The notes: generated from the letters alone by a model not told the origin. Counted from the first letter of the stretch, positions 49,268 to 59,090 are shown. The stretch: 64,000 nt of DNA from Pseudomonas fluorescens (GCF_004683905.1 NZ_CP038438.1:4340001-4404000); one strand, 5' to 3'. Translations and numbers: made by a program.

Positions 49268-50278
49268 CTAAGACAACAGATCCTCCAAACGACCGTGGAG
49301 GCGTTCGGGCAGGTTCTCCTGAATCTCGATCAGCGCGCGCTGAATTGCACTCTGAAAACCCTGAACCCCGGCCGAACCGTGACTTTTCACCACGATACCC
49401 TGCAAGCCGAGGAAGCTTGCGCCGTTATGTCGCGCCGGTGCGAGATCCGCCTGCAGGCGCTTCATCAATGGCAGGGCCAAAGCACCTACCACGCGGGAAG
49501 CAAAGTTTTTCCTGAACAAGGCCTCGATGCGCGCAGCGATCATCGTCGCCAGGCCCTCGCTGGACTTGAGCAGGATATTGCCGACAAACCCGTCGCAGAC
49601 CACCACATCTGCCTCGCCGCGATAAAGACCATCGCCCTCGACAAAACCGATGTAGTTAATGCCGCGCGCCGCCTGCAACAAGGTCGCCGCCAGCTTGACC
49701 TGCTGATTGCCCTTGATGTCCTCGGTGCCGATATTCAGCAACGCGACACGCGGCCGGGCGATGCCCAGCGTCTGCGCCGCCACCGAGCCCATTACCGCGA
49801 ACTGCAATAGATGCTCGGCGCTGCAATCGACGTTGGCGCCCAGGTCGAGCAACTGGCAATAACCCTTCTGCGTCGGAATCGCCGCCACCATCGCCGGCCG
49901 ATCAATCCCCGGCAAGGTCTTGAGCACAAATCGCGACAGCGCCATCAACGCCCCGGTATTGCCGGCACTGACACAGGCCTGAGCCTTGCCATCACGCACC
50001 AGTTCAAGGGCGACACGCATCGACGAGTCCGGCTTGCCACGCAAGGCCTGGGTCGGCTTTTCGTCCATGGTGATGACTTCAGACGCCGGGACAATCGTCA
50101 GGCGCGCGCGATCGGCAGCCGATTGGCCGTTGATCAGTTCTTCAAGTAGGGAGGGTTGACCGACGAGGGTCAGGTGCAGCGAGGGCGTAGCAGAAAGGCA
50201 AGCAAGGCTGGCCTGAACAATGCTGCGGGGACCGAAGTCCCCGCCCATTGCGTCAATCGCGATGACTTGAGCGGACAA
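49268..50278 (-). CDS. plsX: Phosphate acyltransferase PlsX
   Basis: 336 aa, starting (L)SAQVIAIDAMGGDFGPRS with TTG as start codon. Family motifs are GNTGALMALSRFVL, LLDLGANVDCS, GFVGNILLKSSEGL and PARHNGASFLGLQGIVVKSHG. It makes acyl-phosphate from acyl-ACP, starting phospholipid synthesis. Follows rpmF by 4 bases. Confidence 0.95.
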   Translation of the reverse strand: MSAQVIAIDAMGGDFGPRSIVQASLACLSATPSLHLTLVGQPSLLEELINGQSAADRARLTIVPASEVITMDEKPTQALRGKPDSSMRVALELVRDGKAQACVSAGNTGALMALSRFVLKTLPGIDRPAMVAAIPTQKGYCQLLDLGANVDCSAEHLLQFAVMGSVAAQTLGIARPRVALLNIGTEDIKGNQQVKLAATLLQAARGINYIGFVEGDGLYRGEADVVVCDGFVGNILLKSSEGLATMIAARIEALFRKNFASRVVGALALPLMKRLQADLAPARHNGASFLGLQGIVVKSHGSAGVQGFQSAIQRALIEIQENLPERLHGRLEDLLS

Positions 50279-50282
50279 GTGA

Positions 50283-50465
50283 TTACTCGTCAGCGCCCTT
50301 GTCGATCACTTTACGGCCACGGTATACGCCTTCTGGCGATACGTGGTGACGCAGGTGAACTTCACCAGTGGTTTTTTCTACAGACAGGGTGCTAGCCTCG
50401 AGAGCGTCGTGCGAACGGCGCATGTCACGGGCAGAGCGGGATTTTTTGTTCTGCTGAACAGCCAT
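50283..50465 (-). CDS. rpmF: Ribosomal protein bL32
   Basis: 60 aa, [20 protein letters not shown] at the N-terminus, which is the bL32 signature. No zinc cysteines (as in most proteobacterial bL32). In the conserved yceD-rpmF-plsX order. Confidence 0.97.
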
Positions 50466-50478
50466 AATTGATTAACTC

Positions 50479-51006
50479 CTAAACGTTTGGGTCACGCTTT
50501 AACTGCGCCAATACACTGAACGGGTTGGACCGCGTTACCTCGTCCTCGCTCGGTTCGGGTTCATCTGCTCCCGCCGGCTGCTGGCATTCTTCCGGATGAT
50601 GAGCAGGCACAATGGGCAAGGCGAGCAGAAGCTCCTCCTCGATCAGTGACTGCAGATCCAATGGATCTTCGCCCAGTTCCAGCACGTCATAACCTTTCGG
50701 TAACGACTGGGTATTCGCACCCTCCTTCACTACAGCGTAACTGCATTCGCTGTGGATCGGCAGGGTGACCAGCTCAAGACAACGCTGGCAAACCATTTTG
50801 ACTTCGGTGTCGATAAAGCTGTGGATCACCACAGATTTACGTTCATCTCGTTCAAAAACGAATTTGGCCTGCACCGTACCGACATCGTCGGAAAGCGGGT
50901 CGCAGAGTCTCTTCAAATCGGCCAGCAGCAGTTCACCTTGAAGGGTGGTGCCACGGTCAGCCAATTTGCGCGGGTCAACGTGAGGTGGAATCGGGTCATT
51001 CAACAT
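50479..51006 (-). CDS. yceD: YceD/DUF177 protein
   Basis: 175 aa, starting MLNDPIPPHVDPRKLADRGT. The family motif with two cysteines is MVCQRCLELVTLPI. YceD is linked to 23S rRNA precursor accumulation and ribosome assembly in other bacteria. First gene of the rpmF-plsX-fab operon, divergent from the maf-type gene. Confidence 0.92.
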   Translation of the reverse strand: MLNDPIPPHVDPRKLADRGTTLQGELLLADLKRLCDPLSDDVGTVQAKFVFERDERKSVVIHSFIDTEVKMVCQRCLELVTLPIHSECSYAVVKEGANTQSLPKGYDVLELGEDPLDLQSLIEEELLLALPIVPAHHPEECQQPAGADEPEPSEDEVTRSNPFSVLAQLKRDPNV

Positions 51007-51111
51007 AGGCGCAGCATTATAGGGATGCACCCACCCATGTCAAAGGAAATTGTGCCCTGTCCGTCACTTGCGTGCCTCCGCTAGAATTCGCACCTGCCTC
51101 AGGAGACGCCA

Positions 51112-51690
51112 ATGCTGCCTTTATTACTCGCCTCAAGCTCGACTTATCGCCGGGAATTACTCGCCCGCCTGCACCTGCCGTTCGTCTGCAGCTCGCCGGA
51201 TATCGACGAAAGCCACCAGCCGGGCGAATCCGCCATCGAACTGGTCAAGCGCCTCGCCGAACAGAAAGCCCGCGCACTCGCCGCGAGCCATCCCGCTCAT
51301 CTGATTATTGGCTCGGACCAGGTCGCAGTGCTCGGTGATCGGATCATCGGCAAGCCACACACCTTCGACAAGGCTCGCGAGCAACTACTCGCCGCCAGCG
51401 GCGCCAGCGTGACCTTCCTCACCGGCCTGGCCCTGCTCAACAGCCAGACAGGCCACTGCCAGGTCGACTGCGTGCCATTTACCGTGCACATGCGTCAGCT
51501 CGACGAGGCGCGAATTGAACGCTACCTGCGCCTGGAGCAGCCCTACGACTGCGCCGGCAGCTTCAAGGCCGAAGGTTTGGGCGTGAGCCTGTTCCAATCC
51601 ACCGAAGGGCCTGACGCCACCAGCCTCATCGGCCTGCCGCTGATTCGCCTGATCGACATGCTGCTGGCCGAGGGCGTGCAAATCCCTTAA
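51112..51690 (+). CDS. yceF: Maf-family nucleotide pyrophosphatase (YceF type)
   Basis: 192 aa. Maf motifs: LLASSSTYRRELLARL, SPDIDESHQPGESA, LIIGSDQVAVLGDRIIGKP and YDCAGSFKAEGLG. YceF-type members prefer 7-methyl-GTP, a house-cleaning role. Closest by motif order to YceF rather than YhdE. Divergent from yceD. Confidence 0.93.
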   Translation: MLPLLLASSSTYRRELLARLHLPFVCSSPDIDESHQPGESAIELVKRLAEQKARALAASHPAHLIIGSDQVAVLGDRIIGKPHTFDKAREQLLAASGASVTFLTGLALLNSQTGHCQVDCVPFTVHMRQLDEARIERYLRLEQPYDCAGSFKAEGLGVSLFQSTEGPDATSLIGLPLIRLIDMLLAEGVQIP

Positions 51691-51695
51691 CGCAC

Positions 51696-51725
51696 AAAAA
51701 ACCGGCCATTGAGGCCGGCTTCTTT
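51696..51725. terminator. Intrinsic terminator between yceF and sppA
   Basis: AACCGGCC/GGCCGGCTT stem around ATTGA, flanked by A6 on one side and a T-rich tract on the other. Works for both convergent genes. Confidence 0.8.
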
Positions 51726-51742
51726 TCAACACTGCACCAGGC

Positions 51743-52732
51743 TTAACGCAACGAAGGCCCGTGGAACCCCATCCACATCGCCAACTGCTCAGCCACGCTG
51801 GCACCGAGCTTCTTCGAGAAGCGGTCGAACGGCGATTCCTGCACAGTGAAATCCACCAGCTCTTTCTCGCCGATCACATCCCGCGCCACGGAACTGGCAT
51901 TGCCCAGGCCATCGATCAAGCCCAATGGCAGCGCCTGCTCGCCGGACCAGACCAGCCCGGAGAACAGTTCCGGATGCTCCTTGTCCTTCAGGCGATCGCC
52001 ACGACCCTGTTTGACACTGTTGATGAACTGCTTGTGCGTGGTATCCAGCACGGTCTGCCAGAATGCGGTTTCGTCAGGCTTCTGCGGCTGGAACGGATCC
52101 AGAAACGATTTGTGCTCGCCCGAGGTATAAGTGCGACGCTCGACGCCGAGCTTGTCCATGGTGCCGACAAACCCATAACCGGCCGCCGTTACACCAATGG
52201 AGCCGACCAGACTGGCCTTGTCGGCATAGATCTGATCCGCAGCACTGGCGATGTAATAGGCACCGGACGCACCGAGATCGGAAATCACCGCGTACACCTT
52301 GGTATCCGGGTGCAGACCGCGCAGACGCTTGATCTCGTCATACACATAACCCGACTGCACCGGACTGCCGCCAGGACTGTTGATCCGCAGGATCACACCC
52401 TTGACCTTCTTGTCCTCGAAGGCCGCACGCAGGCTGCCGACGATGTTGTCAGCGCTCGCAGGCTCCTTGTCGGCAATCATGCCGGTGACATCGATCAGCG
52501 CGGTGTAGTTCGGGCCACGGGTGGCGCTCTTTTCCATGTCCATCAGCGGCGTGAACAGGATCAGCGCGACAAACAGATAAACAAACGTCAGCAGCTTGAA
52601 GAAAATCCCCCAACGCCGCGAGCGACGCTGCTCCTGCACACTGGCCAGCAAAGTCTTTTCCAGCAGCTTCCAGCTTTTCTCGTCACCGTCGTCGGCACTT
52701 GCCTTGGCCGGTGCTTTCCATTCGTCGGTCAT
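51743..52732 (-). CDS. sppA: Signal peptide peptidase SppA-type serine protease (S49)
   Basis: 329 aa. One N-terminal transmembrane segment (about residues 44-63), then a single S49 domain: VILRINSPGGSPVQSGYVYD, SDLGASGAYYIASAAD, GSIGVTAAGYG (nucleophile Ser) and GEHKSFLDPF (Lys). It cleaves remnant signal peptides in the membrane. The length fits the short SppA form. Confidence 0.92.
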   Translation of the reverse strand: MTDEWKAPAKASADDGDEKSWKLLEKTLLASVQEQRRSRRWGIFFKLLTFVYLFVALILFTPLMDMEKSATRGPNYTALIDVTGMIADKEPASADNIVGSLRAAFEDKKVKGVILRINSPGGSPVQSGYVYDEIKRLRGLHPDTKVYAVISDLGASGAYYIASAADQIYADKASLVGSIGVTAAGYGFVGTMDKLGVERRTYTSGEHKSFLDPFQPQKPDETAFWQTVLDTTHKQFINSVKQGRGDRLKDKEHPELFSGLVWSGEQALPLGLIDGLGNASSVARDVIGEKELVDFTVQESPFDRFSKKLGASVAEQLAMWMGFHGPSLR

Positions 52733-52756
52733 GCGCTGTACCCCAGCAAAAACGTA

Positions 52757-53419
52757 TTAAGCCTGCTGCCCCAGCCAGGCGTGCAATTCACTAAAACGGT
52801 CGATCGACAGGCGCGGTTCGAACTGCTGCAGCGACTCGATCGACTGCGCGCCGTAGCTGACCGCCACCGACGCCATGCCCGCATTACGCGCCATCAGCAG
52901 ATCGAAGGACGAATCGCCGACCATCAGCGCCTGCTCGGGCCGCACGCGACAATGCGCGAGAATCTGCTCGAGCATCAGCGGATGCGGCTTGCTCGCAGTC
53001 TCGTCGGCGGCGCGGGTGATATCGAAATAATCTTCCCAGCCATTGGCCTTGAGCACCCGATCCAGTCCACGACGATTCTTGCCGGTCGCGACCGCCAGGT
53101 GGTAGCCCTGCTCGCGAAACGACGCCATCGACTCCACTACGCCTTCGAACAGCGGCGAAGGCACGGCTTCTGCCGCGATGTAGTGGTCGGCGTAATACTC
53201 GCGAAACAGTGTCATCTCGGCATCGCTGATGTCCGGGTACAAGGTGCGGATCGCCTCGGGCAAGCCCAGACCGATGATGCCCTTGACGGCAAAATCATCA
53301 CGCAACTCGAAACCGGAACGCGCGGACGCAGAATGCATCGCTTCGACAATCCGACCAATGGAATCAGCGAGGGTGCCGTCCCAATCGAAAATCAGCAGTT
53401 TGTAATCAGATGGGCGCAC
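52757..53419 (-). CDS. HAD-family phosphatase (phosphoglycolate phosphatase-like)
   Basis: 220 aa, GTG start, overlapping rluC by 14 bases. HAD motifs: LLIFDWDGTLADS (nucleophile Asp), VATGKNRRGLDRVL, and MVGDSSFDLLMARNAG. Conserved neighbour of rluC and sppA. Substrate unknown. Confidence 0.9.
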   Translation of the reverse strand: MRPSDYKLLIFDWDGTLADSIGRIVEAMHSASARSGFELRDDFAVKGIIGLGLPEAIRTLYPDISDAEMTLFREYYADHYIAAEAVPSPLFEGVVESMASFREQGYHLAVATGKNRRGLDRVLKANGWEDYFDITRAADETASKPHPLMLEQILAHCRVRPEQALMVGDSSFDLLMARNAGMASVAVSYGAQSIESLQQFEPRLSIDRFSELHAWLGQQA

Positions 53420-54368
53420 TCAATCGCTCCACGGTCTTGGCCCACATTTCATCCACTGGCGCCTGCAACTTGAGCTCGCCGCCATCGGGCAGCGGCACGG
53501 TCAGCATGTAGGCGTGCAGGAACAGACGCTTGCCGCCCAGATCACGGATCTCCTTGCTGAAACCGTCATCGCCGTACTTGGTGTCGCCGGCAATGCAGTG
53601 CCCGGCGTGCAACGTATGGACGCGGATCTGATGCGTGCGACCGGTGATCGGCTTGGCTTCGATCAGAGTGGCAAAGTCGCCGAAACGACGCAGGACCTTG
53701 AACACGGTCACCGACTCCTTGCCCTCCTCCTCGTCGACCTCGACCATGCGCTCGCCGGAGCGCAGATTGCTCTTGCCCAGCGCCGCACGGACTTGTTTGA
53801 TCGAGGTCGCCCAATTGCCGCGAACCAGCGCCATGTAACGCTTGTCGACACCGTCACCGCGCAAGGCGGCGTGCAAGTGGCGCAACATGCTGCGCTTCTT
53901 GGCGATCATCAGCAGGCCGGAAGTGTCACGGTCGAGACGGTGAACCAGCTCCAGTTCCTTGGCATCGGGGCGCAACTGACGAAAGGCTTCGATCACCCCG
54001 TAATTCAAGCCGCTGCCGCCGTGAACCGCAATGCCGGCGGGCTTGTTGATCACGATCAGGGCTTTGTCTTCGTAGACAATCGAGGCTTCCAGGCGCTGTA
54101 ACAGGCCTTGAGCCAATGGCACCGGTTCGTCGCGCTCAGGCACGCGAACCGGCGGCACGCGCACGATATCGCCGGCCTGCAGCTTGTATTCGGGCTTGAT
54201 CCGCCCCTTGTTCACGCGCACTTCGCCTTTACGCAAAATGCGGTAAATCAAGGTCTTGGGCACGCCTTTGAGCCGGGCAAGGAGGAAATTGTCGATTCGT
54301 TGGCCGGCATACTCCGGCGAGACTTCAAGCAGTTGAACGCCTGGAGTCGAAGGGGCAGTAGTTGTCAT
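53406..54368 (-). CDS. rluC: 23S rRNA pseudouridine synthase RluC
   Basis: 320 aa. N-terminal S4 domain (QRIDNFLLARLKGVPKTLIY) and a pseudouridine synthase domain with catalytic Asp in ELVHRLDRDTSGLLMIAK. It modifies 23S rRNA at positions 955, 2504 and 2580 in E. coli. Start chosen at MTTTAPSTPGVQLLEV. Divergent from rne, as in other Gammaproteobacteria. Confidence 0.95.
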   Translation of the reverse strand: MTTTAPSTPGVQLLEVSPEYAGQRIDNFLLARLKGVPKTLIYRILRKGEVRVNKGRIKPEYKLQAGDIVRVPPVRVPERDEPVPLAQGLLQRLEASIVYEDKALIVINKPAGIAVHGGSGLNYGVIEAFRQLRPDAKELELVHRLDRDTSGLLMIAKKRSMLRHLHAALRGDGVDKRYMALVRGNWATSIKQVRAALGKSNLRSGERMVEVDEEEGKESVTVFKVLRRFGDFATLIEAKPITGRTHQIRVHTLHAGHCIAGDTKYGDDGFSKEIRDLGGKRLFLHAYMLTVPLPDGGELKLQAPVDEMWAKTVERLSAPI

Positions 54369-54396
54369 GCCGCGGATGATAACAATTTTTATGGAA

Positions 54397-54425
54397 TTGA
54401 AGCACTTAATCATTGCTGCTATAGT
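54397..54425 (+). promoter_or_regulatory. Sigma-70 promoter of rne
   Basis: TTGAAG (54397-54402), 17-base spacer, TATAGT (54420-54425). The start site near 54432 leaves a leader of about 636 bases. Confidence 0.75.
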
Positions 54426-54431
54426 CGCGAA

Positions 54432-55067
54432 CGCCGCCAAAAGCGGCCTGGACAGCGGAACCACGGTCAAAAACCGGCCCTGACCAACGCAATTCACCAG
54501 GACGCGAGGCCGTCCTACGGGGCTTTCGCTACGTAACGGTGGAGTTTGCAGTTGTAACAAGCGCAGGTGACATGAGGCCTGAATTACACCGTCGAGCAGA
54601 GTTTTCACTCGCCTGACAGGCAAATATTCGAGGCCAGTTCACAAAGTGCAGTCAGCTGCAGATGACCCCGAGCGAAGGCTTCGGAAACATCGCCTGAATT
54701 AGCCATGATGCGTGACCTCCCCTTTCGGAGCTCACGGTAAATGCCAACCCGCTGCGGATTCTGCGCGCGGCAGCACCCGAATTATCAGGGATACGTGTAG
54801 GGTGGAGATGCACAACCGCCGGACTGTGTAGCAATAGGCTTTATCAAGACGCTTCATCTCGTCCACAGCCGCTGGTTGATTCCTCCTCCTGACTGAGTGC
54901 TTAAGTAGCCACAGCAAGCAGGACGCGTACGTCGCGATATCGGCCCAATTGGCCTGACATCGCTGGACACGGGAATGGCCAACCACTCCCGACGCACCTG
55001 ACACCGACCGTGAGAAGTCGTGTGTGCCGAACGCCGTTTCCGGCAGCCCGGAAACCGACGGTACTAC
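54432..55067 (+). promoter_or_regulatory. Long 5' untranslated leader of rne
   Basis: About 636 transcribed bases with no convincing ORF before the rne ATG. It contains hairpins such as AGGACG-CGAGGC-CGTCCT (54500-54517). Enteric rne also has a long structured leader through which RNase E lowers its own mRNA level, so this leader probably has the same role; sequence similarity was not tested. Confidence 0.65.
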
Positions 55068-58000
55068 ATGAAAAGAATGCTGATTAACGCAACTCAACCC
55101 GAAGAGTTGCGTGTTGCACTGGTAGATGGCCAACGCCTCTACGACCTGGACATCGAATCCGGTGCACGCGAGCAGAAGAAGGCCAACATCTACAAAGGCC
55201 GTATCACTCGCATCGAACCAAGCCTTGAGGCTGCCTTTGTCGATTTCGGCTCCGAGCGCCACGGCTTCCTGCCCCTCAAAGAAATCTCCCGCGAATACTT
55301 CAAGAAAGCCCCTGAAGGCCGCGTCAACATCAAGGACGTCCTGAGCGAAGGCCAGGAAGTCATCGTTCAGGTCGAAAAAGAAGAACGTGGCAACAAGGGC
55401 GCCGCCCTGACCACCTTCATCAGCCTGGCCGGTCGTTACCTCGTGCTGATGCCGAACAACCCGCGTGCCGGCGGCATCTCCCGTCGCATCGAAGGCGAAG
55501 AGCGCAACGAACTGCGTGAAGCGCTGAACGGTCTGGTTGCTCCAGCCGACATGGGTCTGATCGTGCGCACTGCCGGCCTGGGCCGCAGCAGCGAAGAAAT
55601 GCAGTGGGACCTCGACTACCTGCTGCAACTGTGGACTGCCATCAAAGAAGCCTCGCTGGATCGCTCCGCGCCATTCCTGATCTATCAGGAAAGCAACGTG
55701 ATCATCCGCGCCATCCGCGATTACCTGCGCCAGGACATCGGCGAAGTGCTGATCGACAGCGTTGAAGCCCAGGACGAAGCCCTGACCTTCATCCGCCAGG
55801 TGATGCCGCAGTACGCCAGCAAGATCAAGCTGTACGAAGACAGCGTTCCGCTGTTCAACCGTTTCCAGATCGAAAGCCAGATCGAGACCGCTTTCCAGCG
55901 CGTCGTCGAACTGCCTTCCGGCGGCTCCATCGTCATCGATCCGACCGAAGCCCTGGTGTCCATCGACATCAACTCGGCGCGCGCCACCAAAGGCAGCGAC
56001 ATCGAAGAAACCGCGCTGCAGACCAACCTTGAAGCCGCCGAAGAAATCGCCCGTCAGTTGCGCCTGCGCGACATCGGCGGCCTGATCGTCATCGACTTCA
56101 TCGACATGACCCCTGCCAAGAACCAGCGCGCCGTGGAAGAGAAAGTCCGCGAATGCCTGGAAGCCGACCGCGCTCGCGTGCAGATCGGCCGCATCTCGCG
56201 CTTCGGCCTGCTGGAAATGTCCCGTCAGCGCCTGCGTCCATCGCTGGGCGAAAGCAGCGGCATCGTCTGCCCGCGCTGCAACGGCACCGGCATCATCCGT
56301 GACGTCGAATCGCTGTCGCTGGCGATCCTGCGCCTGATCGAAGAAGAAGCCCTGAAAGACCGCACTGCCGAAGTGCGCGCCCAGGTGCCGATCCCGGTCG
56401 CCGCGTTCCTGCTCAACGAAAAACGCAACTCGATCACCAAGATCGAACTGCGCACCCGTGCCCGTATCGTCATTCTGCCGAACGATCACCTCGAAACCCC
56501 GCACTTCGAAGTTCAGCGTCTGCGTGACGACAGCCCGGAAGCTGCGACCAACCAGTCCAGCTACGAAATCGCTGCTGCCGCTGCCGAAGTCGAAGAAGTC
56601 CAGCCAGCCGCTGCGACCCGCACCCTGGTTCGCCAGGAAGCTGCGGTCAAGACTGCGCCGGCCCGTGCCAATGCGCCGGTGCCGACCGAAGTCGCCGCGC
56701 CTGCCGCTGCTGCACCGGCTCCGGTTGCCGCGCCAGAGCCAAGCCTGTTCAAGGGCCTGGTGAAATCGCTGGTCAGCCTGTTCGCGACCAAAGAAGAGCC
56801 AGCCGCTCCGGTCGTCGTTGAAAAACCGGCCACCGAGCGTCCGGCCCGCAACGAAGAGCGTCGCAACGGTCGTCAGCAGAGCCGCAACCGTAACGGTCGC
56901 CGTGATGAAGAGCGCAAGCCGCGCGAAGAACGTGCACCGCGTGAAGAACGCGCCCCACGCGAGCCGCGTGAAGAGCGTCAGCCACGTGAAGCCCGTGAAG
57001 TCCGCGAGCCGCGTGAAGCCCGCAGCGAAGCACCGGCCGCCCGCGAAGAACGCGCACCCCGCGCTCCGCGTGAAGAACGTGCACCACGTGCGCCGCGCGA
57101 AGATCGCAAGCCACGTGGCGAGCGTGAAGAGCGTGTACGTGAACTGCGCGAGCCACTGGACGCCGCTCCGGCTGCACCCGTAGCAGCTGCCGCTGCCGCT
57201 GTGGTCGCAGAAGAGCGTCCGGCCCGTCAGCCTCGCGAAGAGCGCGCTCCACGCCCACCGCGTGAAGAGCGTCAACCGCGTGCCGAGCAGGCTGCTGCCG
57301 TTGCTGAAGAAGAAGTGAACAGCAACGAAGAGCAACTGCCGGAAGACGGTCAGGACAACGCCGAAGGCGATCGTCCACGTCGTCGCTCCCGTGGTCAGCG
57401 TCGTCGCAGCAACCGTCGCGAGCGTCAGCGTGATGCCAACGGCAACGTGATCGAAGGTTCGGAAGAGTCCGAGTCCGGCGAAAACGCTGAACCAGCACCA
57501 AGCGCTGCCGATCTGGCTGCCGGCCTGGCCGTCACTGCCGCTGTTGCCAGCAGCGTGATCAGCGCTCCGGCCGAAGCACAGGCTCACGAGCAAGCCGAAC
57601 GCGCTACCGCCGCTGTTCAGGAAACCGCTCCAGTGGAAGCGCCGGTCGTTGAGGCCACCACCCCAGTGGAAGTGGTTGCTGCTCCGGAAGTCGAAGTGGC
57701 ACCGGTTCAAGAAACACTGCCTCAGGTTGAAGCTGCTGCAGAACCTGCTATTGAAGCGCCAGTTGTGGCTGCTGAGCCGGTTGCTGAAACCGTCGCTGAA
57801 ACCGTGACCGAAACCGTGCGTGAAGTTCGTGAAGAACAGACCGCGTTCAACTGGGTTGCCGAGCCTGCCGTCGCTGAAACTCCAGCGCCAGTCGTTGAAG
57901 CCCCAGTGGTTGAAGAAGCCAAGGCTGCCGCGCCAGTGGTCGAAGCCGCTGAACCTGCTCCAGCGCCAGTGGTTGAAGCACCGGTGGTCGAAGCGCCAGT

Positions 58001-58304
58001 GGCTGCCGAAGCCCCTGCTCCAGTAGTTGAAGCCGCTCCGGTCAGCGCCCTGACGCCAAACGGCCGTGCGCCAAACGACCCACGTGAAGTGCGTCGCCGC
58101 AAGCGTGAAGCCGAGCGTCTGCAGAAGGAAGCCGAACTGGCTGCCGCTGCTGCTCCGGCGGCTGAAGTGGTCGAGGTTGCTACCGTGACTGAAGAAGCGG
58201 TGGTTGAATCGGTGATCGCCGAAGCACCACGCTCCGTTCAGGACGCGGTCGAGCATCACCAAGCGGCCGAGGAAAAAGAACACGAGCCTAAACCGCTCGT
58301 CTGA
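55068..58304 (+). CDS. rne: Ribonuclease E
   Basis: 1078 aa. N-terminal catalytic half: S1 domain (IYKGRITRIEPSLEAAFVDF, about 40-120), DNase I-like region with SIDINSARATKGSDIEETA and VIDFIDM holding the catalytic aspartates, and the zinc link CPRCNGTG near residue 404. The C-terminal half (from about 510) is disordered: Arg-rich repeats of the REERAPREPRE kind (about 620-720) and a later Ala/Pro/Glu/Val repeat region, the scaffold that binds RNA and degradosome partners. Start MKRMLINATQPEELRVAL. Confidence 0.97.
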   Translation: MKRMLINATQPEELRVALVDGQRLYDLDIESGAREQKKANIYKGRITRIEPSLEAAFVDFGSERHGFLPLKEISREYFKKAPEGRVNIKDVLSEGQEVIVQVEKEERGNKGAALTTFISLAGRYLVLMPNNPRAGGISRRIEGEERNELREALNGLVAPADMGLIVRTAGLGRSSEEMQWDLDYLLQLWTAIKEASLDRSAPFLIYQESNVIIRAIRDYLRQDIGEVLIDSVEAQDEALTFIRQVMPQYASKIKLYEDSVPLFNRFQIESQIETAFQRVVELPSGGSIVIDPTEALVSIDINSARATKGSDIEETALQTNLEAAEEIARQLRLRDIGGLIVIDFIDMTPAKNQRAVEEKVRECLEADRARVQIGRISRFGLLEMSRQRLRPSLGESSGIVCPRCNGTGIIRDVESLSLAILRLIEEEALKDRTAEVRAQVPIPVAAFLLNEKRNSITKIELRTRARIVILPNDHLETPHFEVQRLRDDSPEAATNQSSYEIAAAAAEVEEVQPAAATRTLVRQEAAVKTAPARANAPVPTEVAAPAAAAPAPVAAPEPSLFKGLVKSLVSLFATKEEPAAPVVVEKPATERPARNEERRNGRQQSRNRNGRRDEERKPREERAPREERAPREPREERQPREAREVREPREARSEAPAAREERAPRAPREERAPRAPREDRKPRGEREERVRELREPLDAAPAAPVAAAAAAVVAEERPARQPREERAPRPPREERQPRAEQAAAVAEEEVNSNEEQLPEDGQDNAEGDRPRRRSRGQRRRSNRRERQRDANGNVIEGSEESESGENAEPAPSAADLAAGLAVTAAVASSVISAPAEAQAHEQAERATAAVQETAPVEAPVVEATTPVEVVAAPEVEVAPVQETLPQVEAAAEPAIEAPVVAAEPVAETVAETVTETVREVREEQTAFNWVAEPAVAETPAPVVEAPVVEEAKAAAPVVEAAEPAPAPVVEAPVVEAPVAAEAPAPVVEAAPVSALTPNGRAPNDPREVRRRKREAERLQKEAELAAAAAPAAEVVEVATVTEEAVVESVIAEAPRSVQDAVEHHQAAEEKEHEPKPLV

Positions 58305-58317
58305 TTCCGCAAGCCAA

Positions 58318-58357
58318 TAAAAAGCCCCGTCTGAGCAATCAGGCGGGGCTTTTTATT
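58318..58357 (+). terminator. Intrinsic terminator of rne
   Basis: AAAAGCCCCG(T)C/G(G)CGGGGCTTTT stem followed by T run, 14 bases after the rne stop. Confidence 0.88.
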
Positions 58358-58387
58358 GCCTCCAGCTCAAGCATCACCACCCTTCAA

Positions 58388-58476
58388 TGTGGGAGCGGGC
58401 TTGCTCGCGAATGCGGTGTGTCAGCCACCCTGGAAGTCACTGACGCTCCGCATTCGCGAGCAAGCCCGCTCCCACA
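58388..58476. repeat. REP pair (GTGGGAGCGGGCTTGCTCGCGAA)
   Basis: Two inverted REP units around about 45 bases between the convergent rne and mocA-type genes. Confidence 0.9.
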
Positions 58477-58493
58477 AAAGCTCTGCAGGAGGC

Positions 58494-59090
58494 TCAGGAT
58501 TGGGGGAATACCAGAGACTCAGGCACATCGATATCCCACAACACCCCGGGATCATCCACCGCTATCTCAATCACCCTGCCCTGCTTGAACAAAGGCCTGG
58601 CGCCGCGATCACCACTCAATGCCTGCAAGCCCGGCCCGAACGAACGCCCGAACCCCACCGGATGCCCAAATTCGCCCTCCTGCACCGGCACACTAACCGC
58701 GTCATCGGTCATTGCCGCCACCACCCGCTCGATACTCGACGGCAGGATAAACGGCATGTCCCCCAACACGATCAGCCAGCCATCTGCATCCGGACAAACC
58801 GCAACGCCAGCCGCAATACTGTCACCCATCCCGGTCGATTCAATCGAGACCACGTCACAGCCATAAGCCTGAGCCATGCGCATCGCCTGCGGCCGCGCTT
58901 CAGTGGTCACCAGCACCCGCTTGTCGAGGTTGGCCGGCAGATTCAGCAACACTTGCTCGATCACCGAGCGCACCGCGCCATCACGCCCGGTGCAATCGGC
59001 CAGCAACTTGTCCTTGTCGGCACCGGCAACCTGGCGAAAGCGACTGCCCTCGCCCGCCGCCAGCACAATCACTGCGATAGATCGACTCAT
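58494..59090 (-). CDS. Molybdenum cofactor cytidylyltransferase-like protein (MocA type)
   Basis: 198 aa nucleotidyltransferase. Motifs: VLAAGEGSRFRQ with the nucleotide loop, DKDKLLADC, VLGDMPFILPSSIERV and GHPVGFG. MocA attaches CMP to the molybdenum cofactor, the form needed by xanthine-oxidase-family enzymes. Overlaps the xdhC gene by 4 bases, in an operon with the molybdenum hydroxylase it would serve. Confidence 0.88.
   Translation of the reverse strand: MSRSIAVIVLAAGEGSRFRQVAGADKDKLLADCTGRDGAVRSVIEQVLLNLPANLDKRVLVTTEARPQAMRMAQAYGCDVVSIESTGMGDSIAAGVAVCPDADGWLIVLGDMPFILPSSIERVVAAMTDDAVSVPVQEGEFGHPVGFGRSFGPGLQALSGDRGARPLFKQGRVIEIAVDDPGVLWDIDVPESLVFPQS

Noticed and set aside
56900..57300. 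Arg/Glu/Pro repeats as a separate repeat element.
   Set aside because: They are in frame within the RNase E C-terminal scaffold, which is normally Arg-rich and low in complexity.
54732..58283. A 1183-codon open frame on the minus strand opposite rne.
   Set aside because: It is a mirror of the GC-rich rne codons, giving a Phe/Gly/Arg/Asp-rich product without domains; rne on the plus strand is certain.
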